A stretch of DNA of 64,000 bases from NCBI RefSeq assembly GCF_017377505.1, contig NZ_JAFREN010000029.1:1-64000 (forward strand), written 5' to 3'. Made by a program: the position numbers and the translations under genes. Below the pieces are notes generated by a model, which did no database searches, was not told the origin of the DNA, and saw only the letters and a program-made list of their open reading frames with translations. The DNA comes from Enterococcus sp. DIV0212c (GTDB lineage: Bacteria > Bacillota > Bacilli > Lactobacillales > Enterococcaceae). This document shows, piece after piece, positions 55,637-64,000 of the stretch. Every line of letters begins with the position of its first letter. Position 1 is the first letter of the stretch.

Positions 55637-56224
55637 TTAGTCTTCAGCGATCTTAGCAATATCAGCTTCAGATAAATTGATGTATTTATAGCAAGTACCA
55701 ACTGAAACATTGCATTTTGAGGAAATAAACTGGATCGTTTCCTTTTTATCATGATATAAATACCGGATTTTTTTGACCGTTCGTGCATCTATCTTAGGTC
55801 GACCGCCGATTTTTCCTTTTTTTCGAGCATTGTTCAATCCGATTAATGTACGCTCCTTGATCAGATCGCATTCCATTGTTGCTAATCCATTCATTAGTTT
55901 AAAGTAAATTTCTCCCATAGGATGTCGGGTGTCGATTTCTTCATCAATGCTGACTAAATGAATGCCGGAACCTTTGAACATTTGTGTCAGCTCAGTCAGT
56001 TGGCGAGTAGAGCGGCCTAAGCGGTTTAAACGGCAAACAACTAAAGTGTCTCCTGCAGTTAAACTATTGAGCAGAGTCTCCAACTCAGAAACAACTTGAT
56101 TGTCATTAGTGATGTCAAAAGATTCTTGATAAATATCATCACAGCCAAAGTCAGACAGTACTTTTATTTGAGTATCTAAGTCAGTATCAGTAATTGTGGT
56201 ACGAGCATAACCAATTATTTTCAT
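55637..56224 (-). CDS. Serine-recombinase-like protein without the catalytic serine
   Basis: 195 residues with the resolvase order: an N-terminal catalytic domain (about 1-140, with LVVCRLNRLGRSTRQL and MATMECDLIKERT-like helix E), then a short HTH_7 DNA-binding tail (GGRPKIDARTVKKIRYLY...ISSKCNVSVGTCYKYI). Active resolvases read YARVST; here it is GYARTTIT, so the nucleophile Ser is Thr. No transposon ends or partner genes are seen. The gene sits between gpmA and rpiA and may now act as a DNA-binding protein. AAAGGA precedes the ATG. Confidence 0.85.
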   Translation of the reverse strand: MKIIGYARTTITDTDLDTQIKVLSDFGCDDIYQESFDITNDNQVVSELETLLNSLTAGDTLVVCRLNRLGRSTRQLTELTQMFKGSGIHLVSIDEEIDTRHPMGEIYFKLMNGLATMECDLIKERTLIGLNNARKKGKIGGRPKIDARTVKKIRYLYHDKKETIQFISSKCNVSVGTCYKYINLSEADIAKIAED

Positions 56225-56247
56225 CGTTCGTCCTTTCTAGTAAAAAA

Positions 56248-56262
56248 AGTATATAGGATACT
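56248..56262. promoter_or_regulatory. Short inverted repeat before the recombinase-like gene
   Basis: AGTAT (56248-56252) and ATACT (56258-56262) lie 24 bp upstream of the start codon. It is a possible half-site for the gene's own product; support is weak. Confidence 0.25.
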
Positions 56263-56355
56263 AAAAATGTAGCATATAAACGGACGGAATGATAGTTGTT
56301 TTTTTATCTTTTTTTAATGTCTTTCTTCTTTTTCAAATCCTATTCAAATAATTCG

Positions 56356-57033
56356 TTATACAGGAACATTAATTGTTTTAGGACCTGCTTCTCCGCCAAC
56401 GATTACCGTTGAAACGATGTTAAGGAACAAGCCGTGTTCAACGACGCCGACCAAGTGGTCTAAATAAGCACCTAGAGCGATAGGGTCAGTAATTTCTTCT
56501 AAATGAAGATCGATGATGTAATGACCGCCGTCTGTAACTAAAATGTCTCCAGCAGGTGTTGTGCGTAAAGCAGGAGCAAACCCTTTTTCTTCAAATAAAT
56601 GAACCAATTGTTGACTACCATATGGAATGACTTCAACAGGTAATGGGAATTTACCAAGTTTTTTAACTAATTTAGACTCATCAACGATCCAAATACATTG
56701 TTTTGAATAGGTCGCTACGATTTTTTCAAATAATAAAGCAGCGCCGCCGCCTTTGATTCCTTGAAAATCTTCGCTGATCTCATCTGCACCATCAATCGTC
56801 AAGTCGACATAAGGAACCTCGTCGATTCCTTTTAAAGGAATACCTAATTCTTGTGCTTGACGTTCAGTTTCTTTTGACGTTGTAACACCGACGATCGATA
56901 ATCCTTCTTCTTTTACACGTCGACCAATTTCATCAACCATGAATTTTGCCGTAGATCCAGTTCCTAGACCTACGATCATACCATCTTTTACATATTTTGC
57001 CGCTTCGATTCCTGCCATTTGTTTAAGATTCAT
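56356..57033 (-). CDS. rpiA: Ribose-5-phosphate isomerase A
   Basis: 225 residues. Blocks are [40 protein letters not shown] and VDESKLV. It interconverts ribose 5-phosphate and ribulose 5-phosphate and so links the pentose phosphates made by DeoB to central metabolism. It is transcribed alone, divergent from the str operon. Confidence 0.97.
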   Translation of the reverse strand: MNLKQMAGIEAAKYVKDGMIVGLGTGSTAKFMVDEIGRRVKEEGLSIVGVTTSKETERQAQELGIPLKGIDEVPYVDLTIDGADEISEDFQGIKGGGAALLFEKIVATYSKQCIWIVDESKLVKKLGKFPLPVEVIPYGSQQLVHLFEEKGFAPALRTTPAGDILVTDGGHYIIDLHLEEITDPIALGAYLDHLVGVVEHGLFLNIVSTVIVGGEAGPKTINVPV

Positions 57034-57195
57034 CAGCTTGTTCGCCCCTTTCGAATAATCAAAGATATTGTACCTTTAAACGAAAAAAAAAGATAGAATG
57101 ATTTGGTGAAATGACGATTTTCTACTATATAAATGTTCAGTTTGTAAATGAGGCAAAAAAAACAGTTGTTTTACTGAAAAAAAGACGATAAACGG

Positions 57196-57224
57196 TTGAC
57201 AGACCGTAAATACCATGATATCCT
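57196..57224 (+). promoter_or_regulatory. str operon promoter
   Basis: TTGACA (57196-57201), 17-bp spacer, TATCCT (57219-57224). The gap 57034-57386 between rpiA and rpsL holds this promoter and a leader of about 155 nt; I see no gene in it. Confidence 0.8.
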
Positions 57225-57386
57225 AGCGAAGGTGCTTTATCTACAGGTCTCTCGTTGGAGACGTGCTGACTGTCTATCGAAGCATATTTGATAATGAGTG
57301 CAGAGATTGCATTATTTTTTATCGCTAAAAAAGAACCACCTGGATGTGTGGGACTAGATGCGAAATGAGGAAGGAGGAAACAAGGA

Positions 57387-57806
57387 ATGCCTACAATTAA
57401 TCAATTAGTACGTAAACCTCGTAAATCAAAGGTGGAGAAATCTAATTCACCAGCGTTGAACAAAGGATATAATAGTTTTAAGAAATCTCAAACGAACGTA
57501 AACTCACCACAAAAGCGTGGGGTTTGTACTCGTGTGGGAACAATGACACCTAAAAAACCGAACTCAGCTTTACGTAAATATGCCCGTGTTCGTTTGTCTA
57601 ACTTAATCGAAGTAACAGCTTATATCCCAGGTATTGGTCACAACTTACAAGAACATAGCGTGGTATTATTACGCGGTGGACGTGTAAAGGATTTACCAGG
57701 GGTACGTTATCATATCGTACGTGGTGCGCTTGATACAGCCGGTGTTACAGATCGTAAACAAAGCCGCTCTAAATATGGTACTAAAATGCCTAAAGCAGCT
57801 AAATAA
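57387..57806 (+). CDS. rpsL: 30S ribosomal protein S12
   Basis: 139 residues. The decoding-centre loop is [15 protein letters not shown], with the Lys residues of streptomycin-sensitive S12. [13 protein letters not shown] ends the protein. AAGGAGG lies before the ATG. First gene of the str operon. Confidence 0.98.
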   Translation: MPTINQLVRKPRKSKVEKSNSPALNKGYNSFKKSQTNVNSPQKRGVCTRVGTMTPKKPNSALRKYARVRLSNLIEVTAYIPGIGHNLQEHSVVLLRGGRVKDLPGVRYHIVRGALDTAGVTDRKQSRSKYGTKMPKAAK

Positions 57807-57862
57807 TTTGACAATCACTAAGGTATTATATAAAAAAGAATTTTCGGAAGGAGGAGTTACGG

Positions 57863-58333
57863 ATGCCACGTAAAGGTCCTGTTACAAAACGCGATGTTTT
57901 ACCAGATCCAATTTATAACTCAAAATTAGTAACTCGCTTAATCAACCGTGTAATGGTTGATGGAAAACGCGGGATTGCTGCTAATATTATCTATAATTCA
58001 TTTGATATCATCAAAGAATCTACAGGTAACGATCCATTGGAAGTTTTCGAACAAGCAATGAAAAACGTTATGCCTGTCTTAGAAGTAAAAGCTCGCCGTG
58101 TTGGGGGTTCTAACTATCAAGTACCAGTTGAAGTTCGTCCAGAACGTCGTACAACTTTAGGCTTACGTTGGGTTGTTAACTATGCTCGCCTACGCGGTGA
58201 ACATACAATGGAACAACGTCTAGCGAAAGAAATCATGGATGCTGCCAATAACACTGGTGCTTCTGTCAAAAAACGTGAAGACACACACAAAATGGCGGAC
58301 GCTAACCGTGCGTTTGCACATTATCGTTGGTAA
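57863..58333 (+). CDS. rpsG: 30S ribosomal protein S7
   Basis: 156 residues, starting [30 protein letters not shown] sequence and ending RAFAHYRW. It nucleates the 30S head. AGGAGG precedes the ATG. Confidence 0.98.
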   Translation: MPRKGPVTKRDVLPDPIYNSKLVTRLINRVMVDGKRGIAANIIYNSFDIIKESTGNDPLEVFEQAMKNVMPVLEVKARRVGGSNYQVPVEVRPERRTTLGLRWVVNYARLRGEHTMEQRLAKEIMDAANNTGASVKKREDTHKMADANRAFAHYRW

Positions 58334-58415
58334 GATCCTCTCTGTACGTAATTTAACTTTACAACAGACAGTCACTTTACAATCGATTTAAATAAAGAGA
58401 GGAGAACACCCTAGA

Positions 58416-60503
58416 ATGGCAAGAGAATTTTCGTTAGAAAACACTCGTAATATCGGTATTATGGCTCACGTTGATGCGGGTAAAACAACAACAACAGAGC
58501 GTATTTTATACTATACTGGTAAAATCCATAAAATTGGTGAAACGCACGAAGGTGCTTCACAAATGGACTGGATGGAACAAGAACAAGAACGTGGTATTAC
58601 CATCACATCTGCTGCAACAACTGCAGAGTGGAAAGGTTACCGAGTAAACATTATCGATACACCAGGACACGTGGATTTCACTATTGAAGTTCAACGTTCA
58701 CTACGTGTATTGGATGGTGCTGTAACCGTTCTTGATTCACAATCAGGTGTGGAACCGCAAACTGAAACAGTTTGGCGTCAAGCAACTGAATATAAAGTTC
58801 CACGTGTTGTTTTCTGTAATAAAATGGATAAAATCGGTGCGGATTTCTTATACTCTGTAAACTCATTACATGATCGTTTACAAGCAAATGCTCATCCAAT
58901 CCAATTACCAATTGGTGCAGAAGATAACTTCACAGGGATCATCGATTTAATTACGATGAAAGCTGAAATCTATACAAATGACTTAGGTACAGACATCCAA
59001 GAAACTGAAATTCCAGAAGAATATATGGATCAAGCAGTTGAATGGCGTGAAAAATTAGTTGAAGCTGTTGCTGAAACTGATGAAGACCTAATGATGAAAT
59101 ATCTTGACGGTGAAGAAATTACTATCGAAGAATTAAAAGCGGGTATCCGCCAAGCAACGATCAACGTTGAATTCTTCCCAGTAATGGCTGGTTCTGCCTT
59201 TAAAAATAAAGGTGTTCAATTAATGCTTGATGCAGTTCTTGATTACTTGCCATCACCACTTGATATCGAAGCAATCAAAGGGATCGATACAAAAACAGAC
59301 GAAGAAACAACTCGTCCTGCTGATGACGAAGCTCCTTTTGCTTCACTAGCATTTAAAGTTATGACTGACCCGTTTGTTGGTCGTTTAACTTTCTTCCGTG
59401 TATATTCTGGTGTCCTTGAAAGTGGTTCATATGTATTGAACGCTTCTAAAGACAAAAAAGAACGTATCGGTCGTATTCTACAAATGCATGCCAATACACG
59501 TAAAGAAATCGATAAAGTCTTTTCAGGTGATATCGCTGCCGCTGTTGGATTGAAAGATACAACAACTGGTGATACTTTATGTGCGATGGACGCACCAGTT
59601 ATTCTTGAATCAATCGAGTTCCCAGAACCGGTTATCCAAGTAGCTGTTGAACCTAAATCAAAAGCTGACCAAGATAAAATGGGTATCGCTCTGCAAAAAC
59701 TTGCAGAAGAAGATCCATCATTCCGCGTTGAAACAAACGTTGAAACTGGTGAAACAGTTATCTCTGGTATGGGCGAATTGCACTTAGACGTATTAGTAGA
59801 CCGTATGAGACGTGAGTTCAAGGTTGAAGCAAACGTTGGTGCTCCTCAAGTATCATATCGTGAAACTTTCCGTGCGCCTCTAACTCAGGCTGAAGGTAAG
59901 TTTGTACGTCAGTCTGGTGGTAAAGGTCAATACGGACATGTCTGGGTTGAATTTACACCAAACGAAGAAGGAAAAGGTTTTGAATTTGAAAATGCTATCG
60001 TCGGTGGTGTGGTTCCTCGTGAATACATCCCAGCGGTTGAAAAAGGCTTGGCAGAATCTATGAACAACGGTGTTCTTGCTGGATATCCATTAGTTGATAT
60101 TAAAGCAAAACTTTACGATGGTTCATACCATGATGTCGATTCAAATGAAACAGCCTTCCGTGTAGCGGCTTCTATGGCTCTACGTGCGGCTGCTAAGAAA
60201 GCTAATCCAGTTATCTTAGAACCAATGATGAAAGTAACGATCACTGTACCAGAAGATTACTTAGGTGATATCATGGGACACGTTACAAGTCGTCGTGGAC
60301 GTGTTGAAGGAATGGAAGCACACGGCAATTCACAAATTGTTAATGCAATGATTCCTTTAGCTGAAATGTTTGGTTATGCTACAACATTACGTTCAGCAAC
60401 ACAAGGTCGCGGTACATTTATGATGGTCTTTGATCACTATGAAGACGTACCAAAATCTGTACAAGAAGAAATTATCAAGAAAAATGGCGGAAACAACGCA
60501 TAA
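58416..60503 (+). CDS. fusA: Elongation factor G
   Basis: 695 residues. GTPase motifs are [21 protein letters not shown] and NKMDKIGAD, followed by the switch region [10 protein letters not shown] and domains II-V (ending [16 protein letters not shown]). It drives translocation. Codon use is strongly biased, as expected for a highly expressed gene. Confidence 0.98.
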   Translation: MAREFSLENTRNIGIMAHVDAGKTTTTERILYYTGKIHKIGETHEGASQMDWMEQEQERGITITSAATTAEWKGYRVNIIDTPGHVDFTIEVQRSLRVLDGAVTVLDSQSGVEPQTETVWRQATEYKVPRVVFCNKMDKIGADFLYSVNSLHDRLQANAHPIQLPIGAEDNFTGIIDLITMKAEIYTNDLGTDIQETEIPEEYMDQAVEWREKLVEAVAETDEDLMMKYLDGEEITIEELKAGIRQATINVEFFPVMAGSAFKNKGVQLMLDAVLDYLPSPLDIEAIKGIDTKTDEETTRPADDEAPFASLAFKVMTDPFVGRLTFFRVYSGVLESGSYVLNASKDKKERIGRILQMHANTRKEIDKVFSGDIAAAVGLKDTTTGDTLCAMDAPVILESIEFPEPVIQVAVEPKSKADQDKMGIALQKLAEEDPSFRVETNVETGETVISGMGELHLDVLVDRMRREFKVEANVGAPQVSYRETFRAPLTQAEGKFVRQSGGKGQYGHVWVEFTPNEEGKGFEFENAIVGGVVPREYIPAVEKGLAESMNNGVLAGYPLVDIKAKLYDGSYHDVDSNETAFRVAASMALRAAAKKANPVILEPMMKVTITVPEDYLGDIMGHVTSRRGRVEGMEAHGNSQIVNAMIPLAEMFGYATTLRSATQGRGTFMMVFDHYEDVPKSVQEEIIKKNGGNNA

Positions 60504-60642
60504 TAGTTAAGAAATAAGCACTTGCTTATTTATGGCTAGGATTTTCTGGCGATTTCGGTTAAACTAATTAAAGATGATCAGGTAGCTGTAAACTATCTAT
60601 CAAATAAAATAAAATTCATATATTTTAGGAGGAACATTTAAA

Positions 60643-61830
60643 ATGGCTAAAGAAAAATTTGACCGTTCTAAACCCCATGTAAACATTGGTACTATTGGAC
60701 ACGTTGACCATGGTAAAACTACATTAACTGCTGCAATCGCAACTGTGTTAGCTAAACACGGTGGCGGTGAAGCTCAAAACTATGCTGATATCGATAACGC
60801 TCCAGAAGAAAAAGAACGTGGTATCACAATCAACACTTCTCACATCGAGTATGAAACTGATGCTCGTCACTATGCCCACGTGGATTGCCCAGGACACGCG
60901 GATTACGTTAAAAACATGATCACTGGTGCTGCACAAATGGATGGAGCTATCTTAGTAGTATCTGCTGCTGATGGTCCTATGCCTCAAACTCGTGAGCACA
61001 TCTTGTTATCACGTAACGTTGGTGTACCATACATCGTTGTTTTCTTAAACAAAATGGATATGGTAGATGACGAAGAATTATTAGAATTAGTAGAAATGGA
61101 AGTTCGTGATTTATTATCTGAATATGACTTCCCAGGTGACGACACTCCTGTTATCGCTGGTTCTGCTTTGAAAGCATTAGAAGGCGACGCTTCATACGAA
61201 GAAAAAATCATGGAATTAATGGCTGCAGTTGATGAGTACATCCCAACTCCAACTCGTGATACTGACAAACCATTCATGATGCCAGTCGAAGACGTATTCT
61301 CAATCACTGGACGTGGTACAGTTGCTACTGGCCGTGTTGAACGTGGAGAAGTTCGCGTTGGTGACGAAATCGAAATCGTTGGTATCAAAGAAGATACTGC
61401 TAAAACAACAGTTACTGGTGTTGAAATGTTCCGTAAATTGTTAGACTACGCTGAAGCTGGCGATAACATCGGTGCTTTATTACGTGGTGTTGCACGTGAA
61501 GATATCGAACGTGGACAAGTATTGGCAAAACCTGCTTCAATCACTCCACACACAAAATTTAAAGCTGAAGTTTATGTTTTATCAAAAGAAGAAGGCGGAC
61601 GTCACACTCCATTCTTCACAAACTACCGTCCTCAGTTCTACTTCCGTACTACTGACGTAACTGGTGTAGTTGAATTACCAGAAGGTATCGAAATGGTAAT
61701 GCCTGGTGATAACGTTGCAATGGACGTTGAATTAATCCACCCAATCGCTATCGAAGACGGAACTCGTTTCTCTATTCGTGAAGGCGGACGTACTGTTGGT
61801 TCAGGCGTTGTTTCTGAAATCACTAAATAA
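60643..61830 (+). CDS. tuf: Elongation factor Tu
   Basis: 395 residues. GTPase motifs are [20 protein letters not shown] and [10 protein letters not shown], with domains II and III ending [10 protein letters not shown]. It delivers aminoacyl-tRNA. AGGAGG precedes the ATG. No other tuf copy is in the window. Confidence 0.98.
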   Translation: MAKEKFDRSKPHVNIGTIGHVDHGKTTLTAAIATVLAKHGGGEAQNYADIDNAPEEKERGITINTSHIEYETDARHYAHVDCPGHADYVKNMITGAAQMDGAILVVSAADGPMPQTREHILLSRNVGVPYIVVFLNKMDMVDDEELLELVEMEVRDLLSEYDFPGDDTPVIAGSALKALEGDASYEEKIMELMAAVDEYIPTPTRDTDKPFMMPVEDVFSITGRGTVATGRVERGEVRVGDEIEIVGIKEDTAKTTVTGVEMFRKLLDYAEAGDNIGALLRGVAREDIERGQVLAKPASITPHTKFKAEVYVLSKEEGGRHTPFFTNYRPQFYFRTTDVTGVVELPEGIEMVMPGDNVAMDVELIHPIAIEDGTRFSIREGGRTVGSGVVSEITK

Positions 61831-61895
61831 TTTAAATTTAACGATTTAATATAAAGCAATAAAACCGACCTAAAACATCGGCGTACTCGGACGTA

Positions 61896-61926
61896 AGTCG
61901 AAGGGATTTCCCTTCGGCTTTTTTTG
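61896..61926 (+). terminator. Terminator of the str operon
   Basis: CGAAGGG (61899-61905) pairs with CCCTTCG (61910-61916), followed by a T run. Confidence 0.9.
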
Positions 61927-62204
61927 TTTCAAAAAGTTTTCGGTATAAATTGGAACTTTAAATATTTAAGTACATATTTAAATAAAGTTTCCAAAAAATT
62001 CTATTAGTATTGTTTGTGTATGGATAGATATGTAAGCCAGTAAGCATATTTGCGCAACTCTATATAAGTAATCTAGATACAGTATTCGGAATATATTTCT
62101 TCTATATAATAGTTAAAAAGCATTATCAAGTTCTTCCTATATAAGAGATTGTGCTTTTAAGAAAATGCTTGCAGTAAAAAAGTCGTTTTTTCTAGAAAAA
62201 AACC

Positions 62205-62233
62205 TTGCTATTACTGTATTTCTGTAATATAAT
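62205..62233 (+). promoter_or_regulatory. S10 operon promoter
   Basis: TTGCTA (62205-62210), 17-bp spacer, TATAAT (62228-62233). The sequence from the str terminator to here (61927-62204) is A+T-rich and holds nothing else I can name. Confidence 0.85.
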
Positions 62234-62239
62234 TACAAA

Positions 62240-62400
62240 GGTGCTATTTATAGAAGTGTAAAAGCATTGGTAAATCAAGCTTTTGATCTACCGGCTAAGA
62301 AACGAGAGGTTGCGACACGCCCGGGCGCTTTGCCACGAACGAGCGTGACGGAAAAATTTTCGTGGAGCTATGTCTACTTTCAAAATAGGCGAAGGAGGGA
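62240..62400 (+). ncRNA. Structured leader of the S10 operon
   Basis: This is the untranslated leader of about 165 nt before rpsJ. It is G+C-rich against its surroundings, with GGTTGCGACACGCCCGG and a partner ACGAACGAGCGTGACGG that can form stems. In this position ribosomal-protein leaders mediate autogenous control. Which protein binds is not visible. Confidence 0.5.
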
Positions 62401-62405
62401 ACAAG

Positions 62406-62714
62406 ATGGCAAAACAAAAAATTCGTATCCGTTTAAAAGCGTATGAACATCGTATTTTAGATCAATCAGCGGATAAAATTGTGGAAACAGCAAAAAGAAC
62501 TGGAGCTGACGTGTCAGGACCAATTCCATTACCAACAGAACGCTCGCTTTACACAGTTATTCGTGCGACTCATAAATACAAAGATTCACGCGAACAATTC
62601 GAAATGCGTACGCACAAACGTCTAATCGACATTGTGAACCCAACACCAAAGACAGTTGATGCTTTAATGAAGCTTGACTTACCGTCTGGTGTGAATATTG
62701 AAATCAAACTATAA
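62406..62714 (+). CDS. rpsJ: 30S ribosomal protein S10
   Basis: 102 residues from the ATG at 62406 (GAAGGAGG before it), the standard length; the upstream in-frame start at 62370 lies in the leader. Sequence [20 protein letters not shown] and ending [11 protein letters not shown]. It also acts in transcription antitermination as NusE. Confidence 0.98.
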   Translation: MAKQKIRIRLKAYEHRILDQSADKIVETAKRTGADVSGPIPLPTERSLYTVIRATHKYKDSREQFEMRTHKRLIDIVNPTPKTVDALMKLDLPSGVNIEIKL

Positions 62715-62738
62715 AATCAAGATGATGGAGGTGTACTC

Positions 62739-63368
62739 ATGACCAAAGGAATCTTAGGAAAAAAAGTGGGAATGACACAAATCTTTACTGAGTCTGGCGA
62801 ATTAATTCCAGTAACAGTAGTTGAAGCTACGCCAAACGTAGTTTTACAAGTAAAAACTGTTGAAACTGATGGATACGAAGCTATCCAAATTGGTTACCAA
62901 GACAAACGTGAAGTATTAGCGAACAAACCTGCGAAAGGTCATGTTGCGAAAGCAAACACGGCTCCTAAGCGCTTCATTAAGGAATTCAAAAATGTTGAGC
63001 TAGGAGAATATGAAGTAGGTAAAGAAATTAAGGTAGATGTTTTCCAAGCAGGAGACATTATTGATGTAACAGGAACTTCGAAAGGTAAAGGATTCCAAGG
63101 CGTTATCAAACGTCACGGACAAAGCCGCGGACCAATGAGTCACGGTTCACGTTACCACCGTCGTCCTGGGTCAATGGGTCCAGTTGCACCTAACCGTGTA
63201 TTTAAAAATAAAAAACTTGCTGGCCGTATGGGTGGCAACCGCGTAACAATTCAAAACCTTGAAATTGTTAAAGTGGACGCTGAAAGAAATGTAATCATGA
63301 TCAAAGGTAACATTCCTGGAGCGAAAAAATCATTAATCACAATCAAATCAGCTGTGAAAGCTAAATAA
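62739..63368 (+). CDS. rplC: 50S ribosomal protein L3
   Basis: 209 residues. It opens [17 protein letters not shown]; the long loop reads [20 protein letters not shown], reaching the peptidyl-transferase region. GGAGG precedes the ATG. Confidence 0.98.
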   Translation: MTKGILGKKVGMTQIFTESGELIPVTVVEATPNVVLQVKTVETDGYEAIQIGYQDKREVLANKPAKGHVAKANTAPKRFIKEFKNVELGEYEVGKEIKVDVFQAGDIIDVTGTSKGKGFQGVIKRHGQSRGPMSHGSRYHRRPGSMGPVAPNRVFKNKKLAGRMGGNRVTIQNLEIVKVDAERNVIMIKGNIPGAKKSLITIKSAVKAK

Positions 63369-63393
63369 GCGTAGAGAAAGGAGGAACTAAGGA

Positions 63394-64000
63394 ATGCCGA
63401 ATGTAGCATTATTTAAACAAGATGGAACTCAAAATGGTGAAATCACTTTAAACGAAGAGATTTTCGGAATCGAACCTAATGAAACAGTTGTCTACGATGC
63501 AATCATCATGCAACGTGCTTCATTAAGACAAGGTACACACTCAGTAAAACATCGCGGAGAAGTTCGTGGTGGCGGCCGTAAACCATGGCGTCAAAAAGGA
63601 ACTGGTCGTGCTCGTCAAGGTTCAATTCGTTCACCACAATGGCGTGGAGGTGGCGTAGTCTTCGGACCAACACCACGTTCTTACAGCTACAAACTTCCTA
63701 AAAAAGTTCGTCGTTTAGCAATGAAATCTGTATTGTCAGATAAAGTTGCTGAAAACAACTTGGTTGCTGTTGAAGCTTTAGGCTTTGATGCACCAAAAAC
63801 AAAAGAATTCAAACAAGTTCTTACAAACTTATCTATCGATGCGAAAGTATTAGTTGTTTTAGAAACAGGGAATGATTTTGCAGCATTGTCTGCACGTAAT
63901 CTACCAAACGTTTCTGTAGTAACTTCTGATAACGTAAGTGTTTTAGATATCGTTTCTAATACTAAAGTATTGGCAACACAAACTGCTCTTACTCAAATTG
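63394..64000 (+). CDS. rplD: 50S ribosomal protein L4 (partial, cut by the window end)
   Basis: The ATG at 63394 follows AAGGAGG. 202 complete codons are visible, from [16 protein letters not shown] through the exit-tunnel loop ([20 protein letters not shown]) to TQTALTQI. Only about five residues of the usual 207 are missing. L4 is often the repressor of its own operon. Confidence 0.97.
   Translation, partial: MPNVALFKQDGTQNGEITLNEEIFGIEPNETVVYDAIIMQRASLRQGTHSVKHRGEVRGGGRKPWRQKGTGRARQGSIRSPQWRGGGVVFGPTPRSYSYKLPKKVRRLAMKSVLSDKVAENNLVAVEALGFDAPKTKEFKQVLTNLSIDAKVLVVLETGNDFAALSARNLPNVSVVTSDNVSVLDIVSNTKVLATQTALTQI

Noticed and set aside
55637..56290. Complete transposon around the resolvase-like gene
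   Set aside because: No transposase, terminal inverted repeats or target duplication were found between gpmA and rpiA.
59243..59821. 192-codon open frame on the minus strand inside fusA
   Set aside because: It is antisense to a strongly codon-biased gene, has no ribosome site, and its composition (Ser, Thr, Ile rich) is that of a shadow frame.
60984..61388. 134-codon open frame antisense to tuf
   Set aside because: Shadow of the tuf codon bias, with no start signals.

Overview
The window looks like a chromosomal segment of an Enterococcus: low G+C, strong AGGAGG-type ribosome binding sites with many TTG and GTG starts, WxL-domain surface proteins with a DUF916 partner, an Mga-like regulator, cre sites for CcpA, and a str operon followed by the S10 operon. 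The species cannot be fixed from the sequence. There are no rRNA or tRNA genes, no CRISPR array and no complete insertion sequence.

Layout. (1) 1-6300 is an A+T-rich accessory region: an FtsX/ATPase ABC exporter, an Rgg-type regulator with a possible 15-codon peptide gene behind it, two tandem 80-residue Xre repressors with four near-identical 18-bp operators (one at the centre of a 52-bp perfect palindrome), a decayed coding remnant, and an Xre/ImmA protease plus DUF4411 PIN-toxin pair. (2) 6300-8366 is a small island bounded by a broken copy of the guaA 3' end and by intact guaA. It carries a membrane-anchored protein and a secreted C39-like cysteine peptidase. (3) 8367-12600 holds housekeeping genes (guaA, coaA, an SGNH hydrolase, an RsmC-like methyltransferase). 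(4) 12606-19212 holds an Mga-like regulator divergent from a WxL/WxL/DUF916 surface cluster. (5) 19815-39491 is a 20-kb N-glycan foraging locus: two sugar ABC permeases and a binding lipoprotein, YesL, a YesM/YesN two-component system, GH92 with a GntR/LacI-type repressor, then GH125, GH38, a ROK kinase and GH20, and finally a secreted GH85 endoglycosidase. (6) 39573-54687 is nucleoside salvage: add, a LacI regulator, pdp, deoC, cdd, a BMP-family nucleoside ABC transporter, deoB, two purine nucleoside phosphorylases, then an alcohol dehydrogenase. (7) 54736-64000 holds gpmA, a resolvase-like protein lacking the catalytic serine, rpiA, rpsL-rpsG-fusA-tuf, and rpsJ-rplC-rplD (rplD cut by the window end).

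How the parts work together. In region 5 the secreted GH85 enzyme would release glycans from glycoproteins, the ABC importer would take them up (its ATPase is not in the window), and the cytoplasmic GH92, GH38, GH125 and GH20 enzymes would trim them to monosaccharides for the ROK kinase. YesMN, a GntR/LacI repressor with two identical operators, and cre sites would control this. In region 6, imported nucleosides are deaminated and phosphorolysed, and the pentose phosphates are routed to glycolysis through DeoB and DeoC.

The best candidates for undescribed biology are the Rgg plus short-peptide unit, the palindromic Xre operator array, and the guaA-bounded peptidase island.
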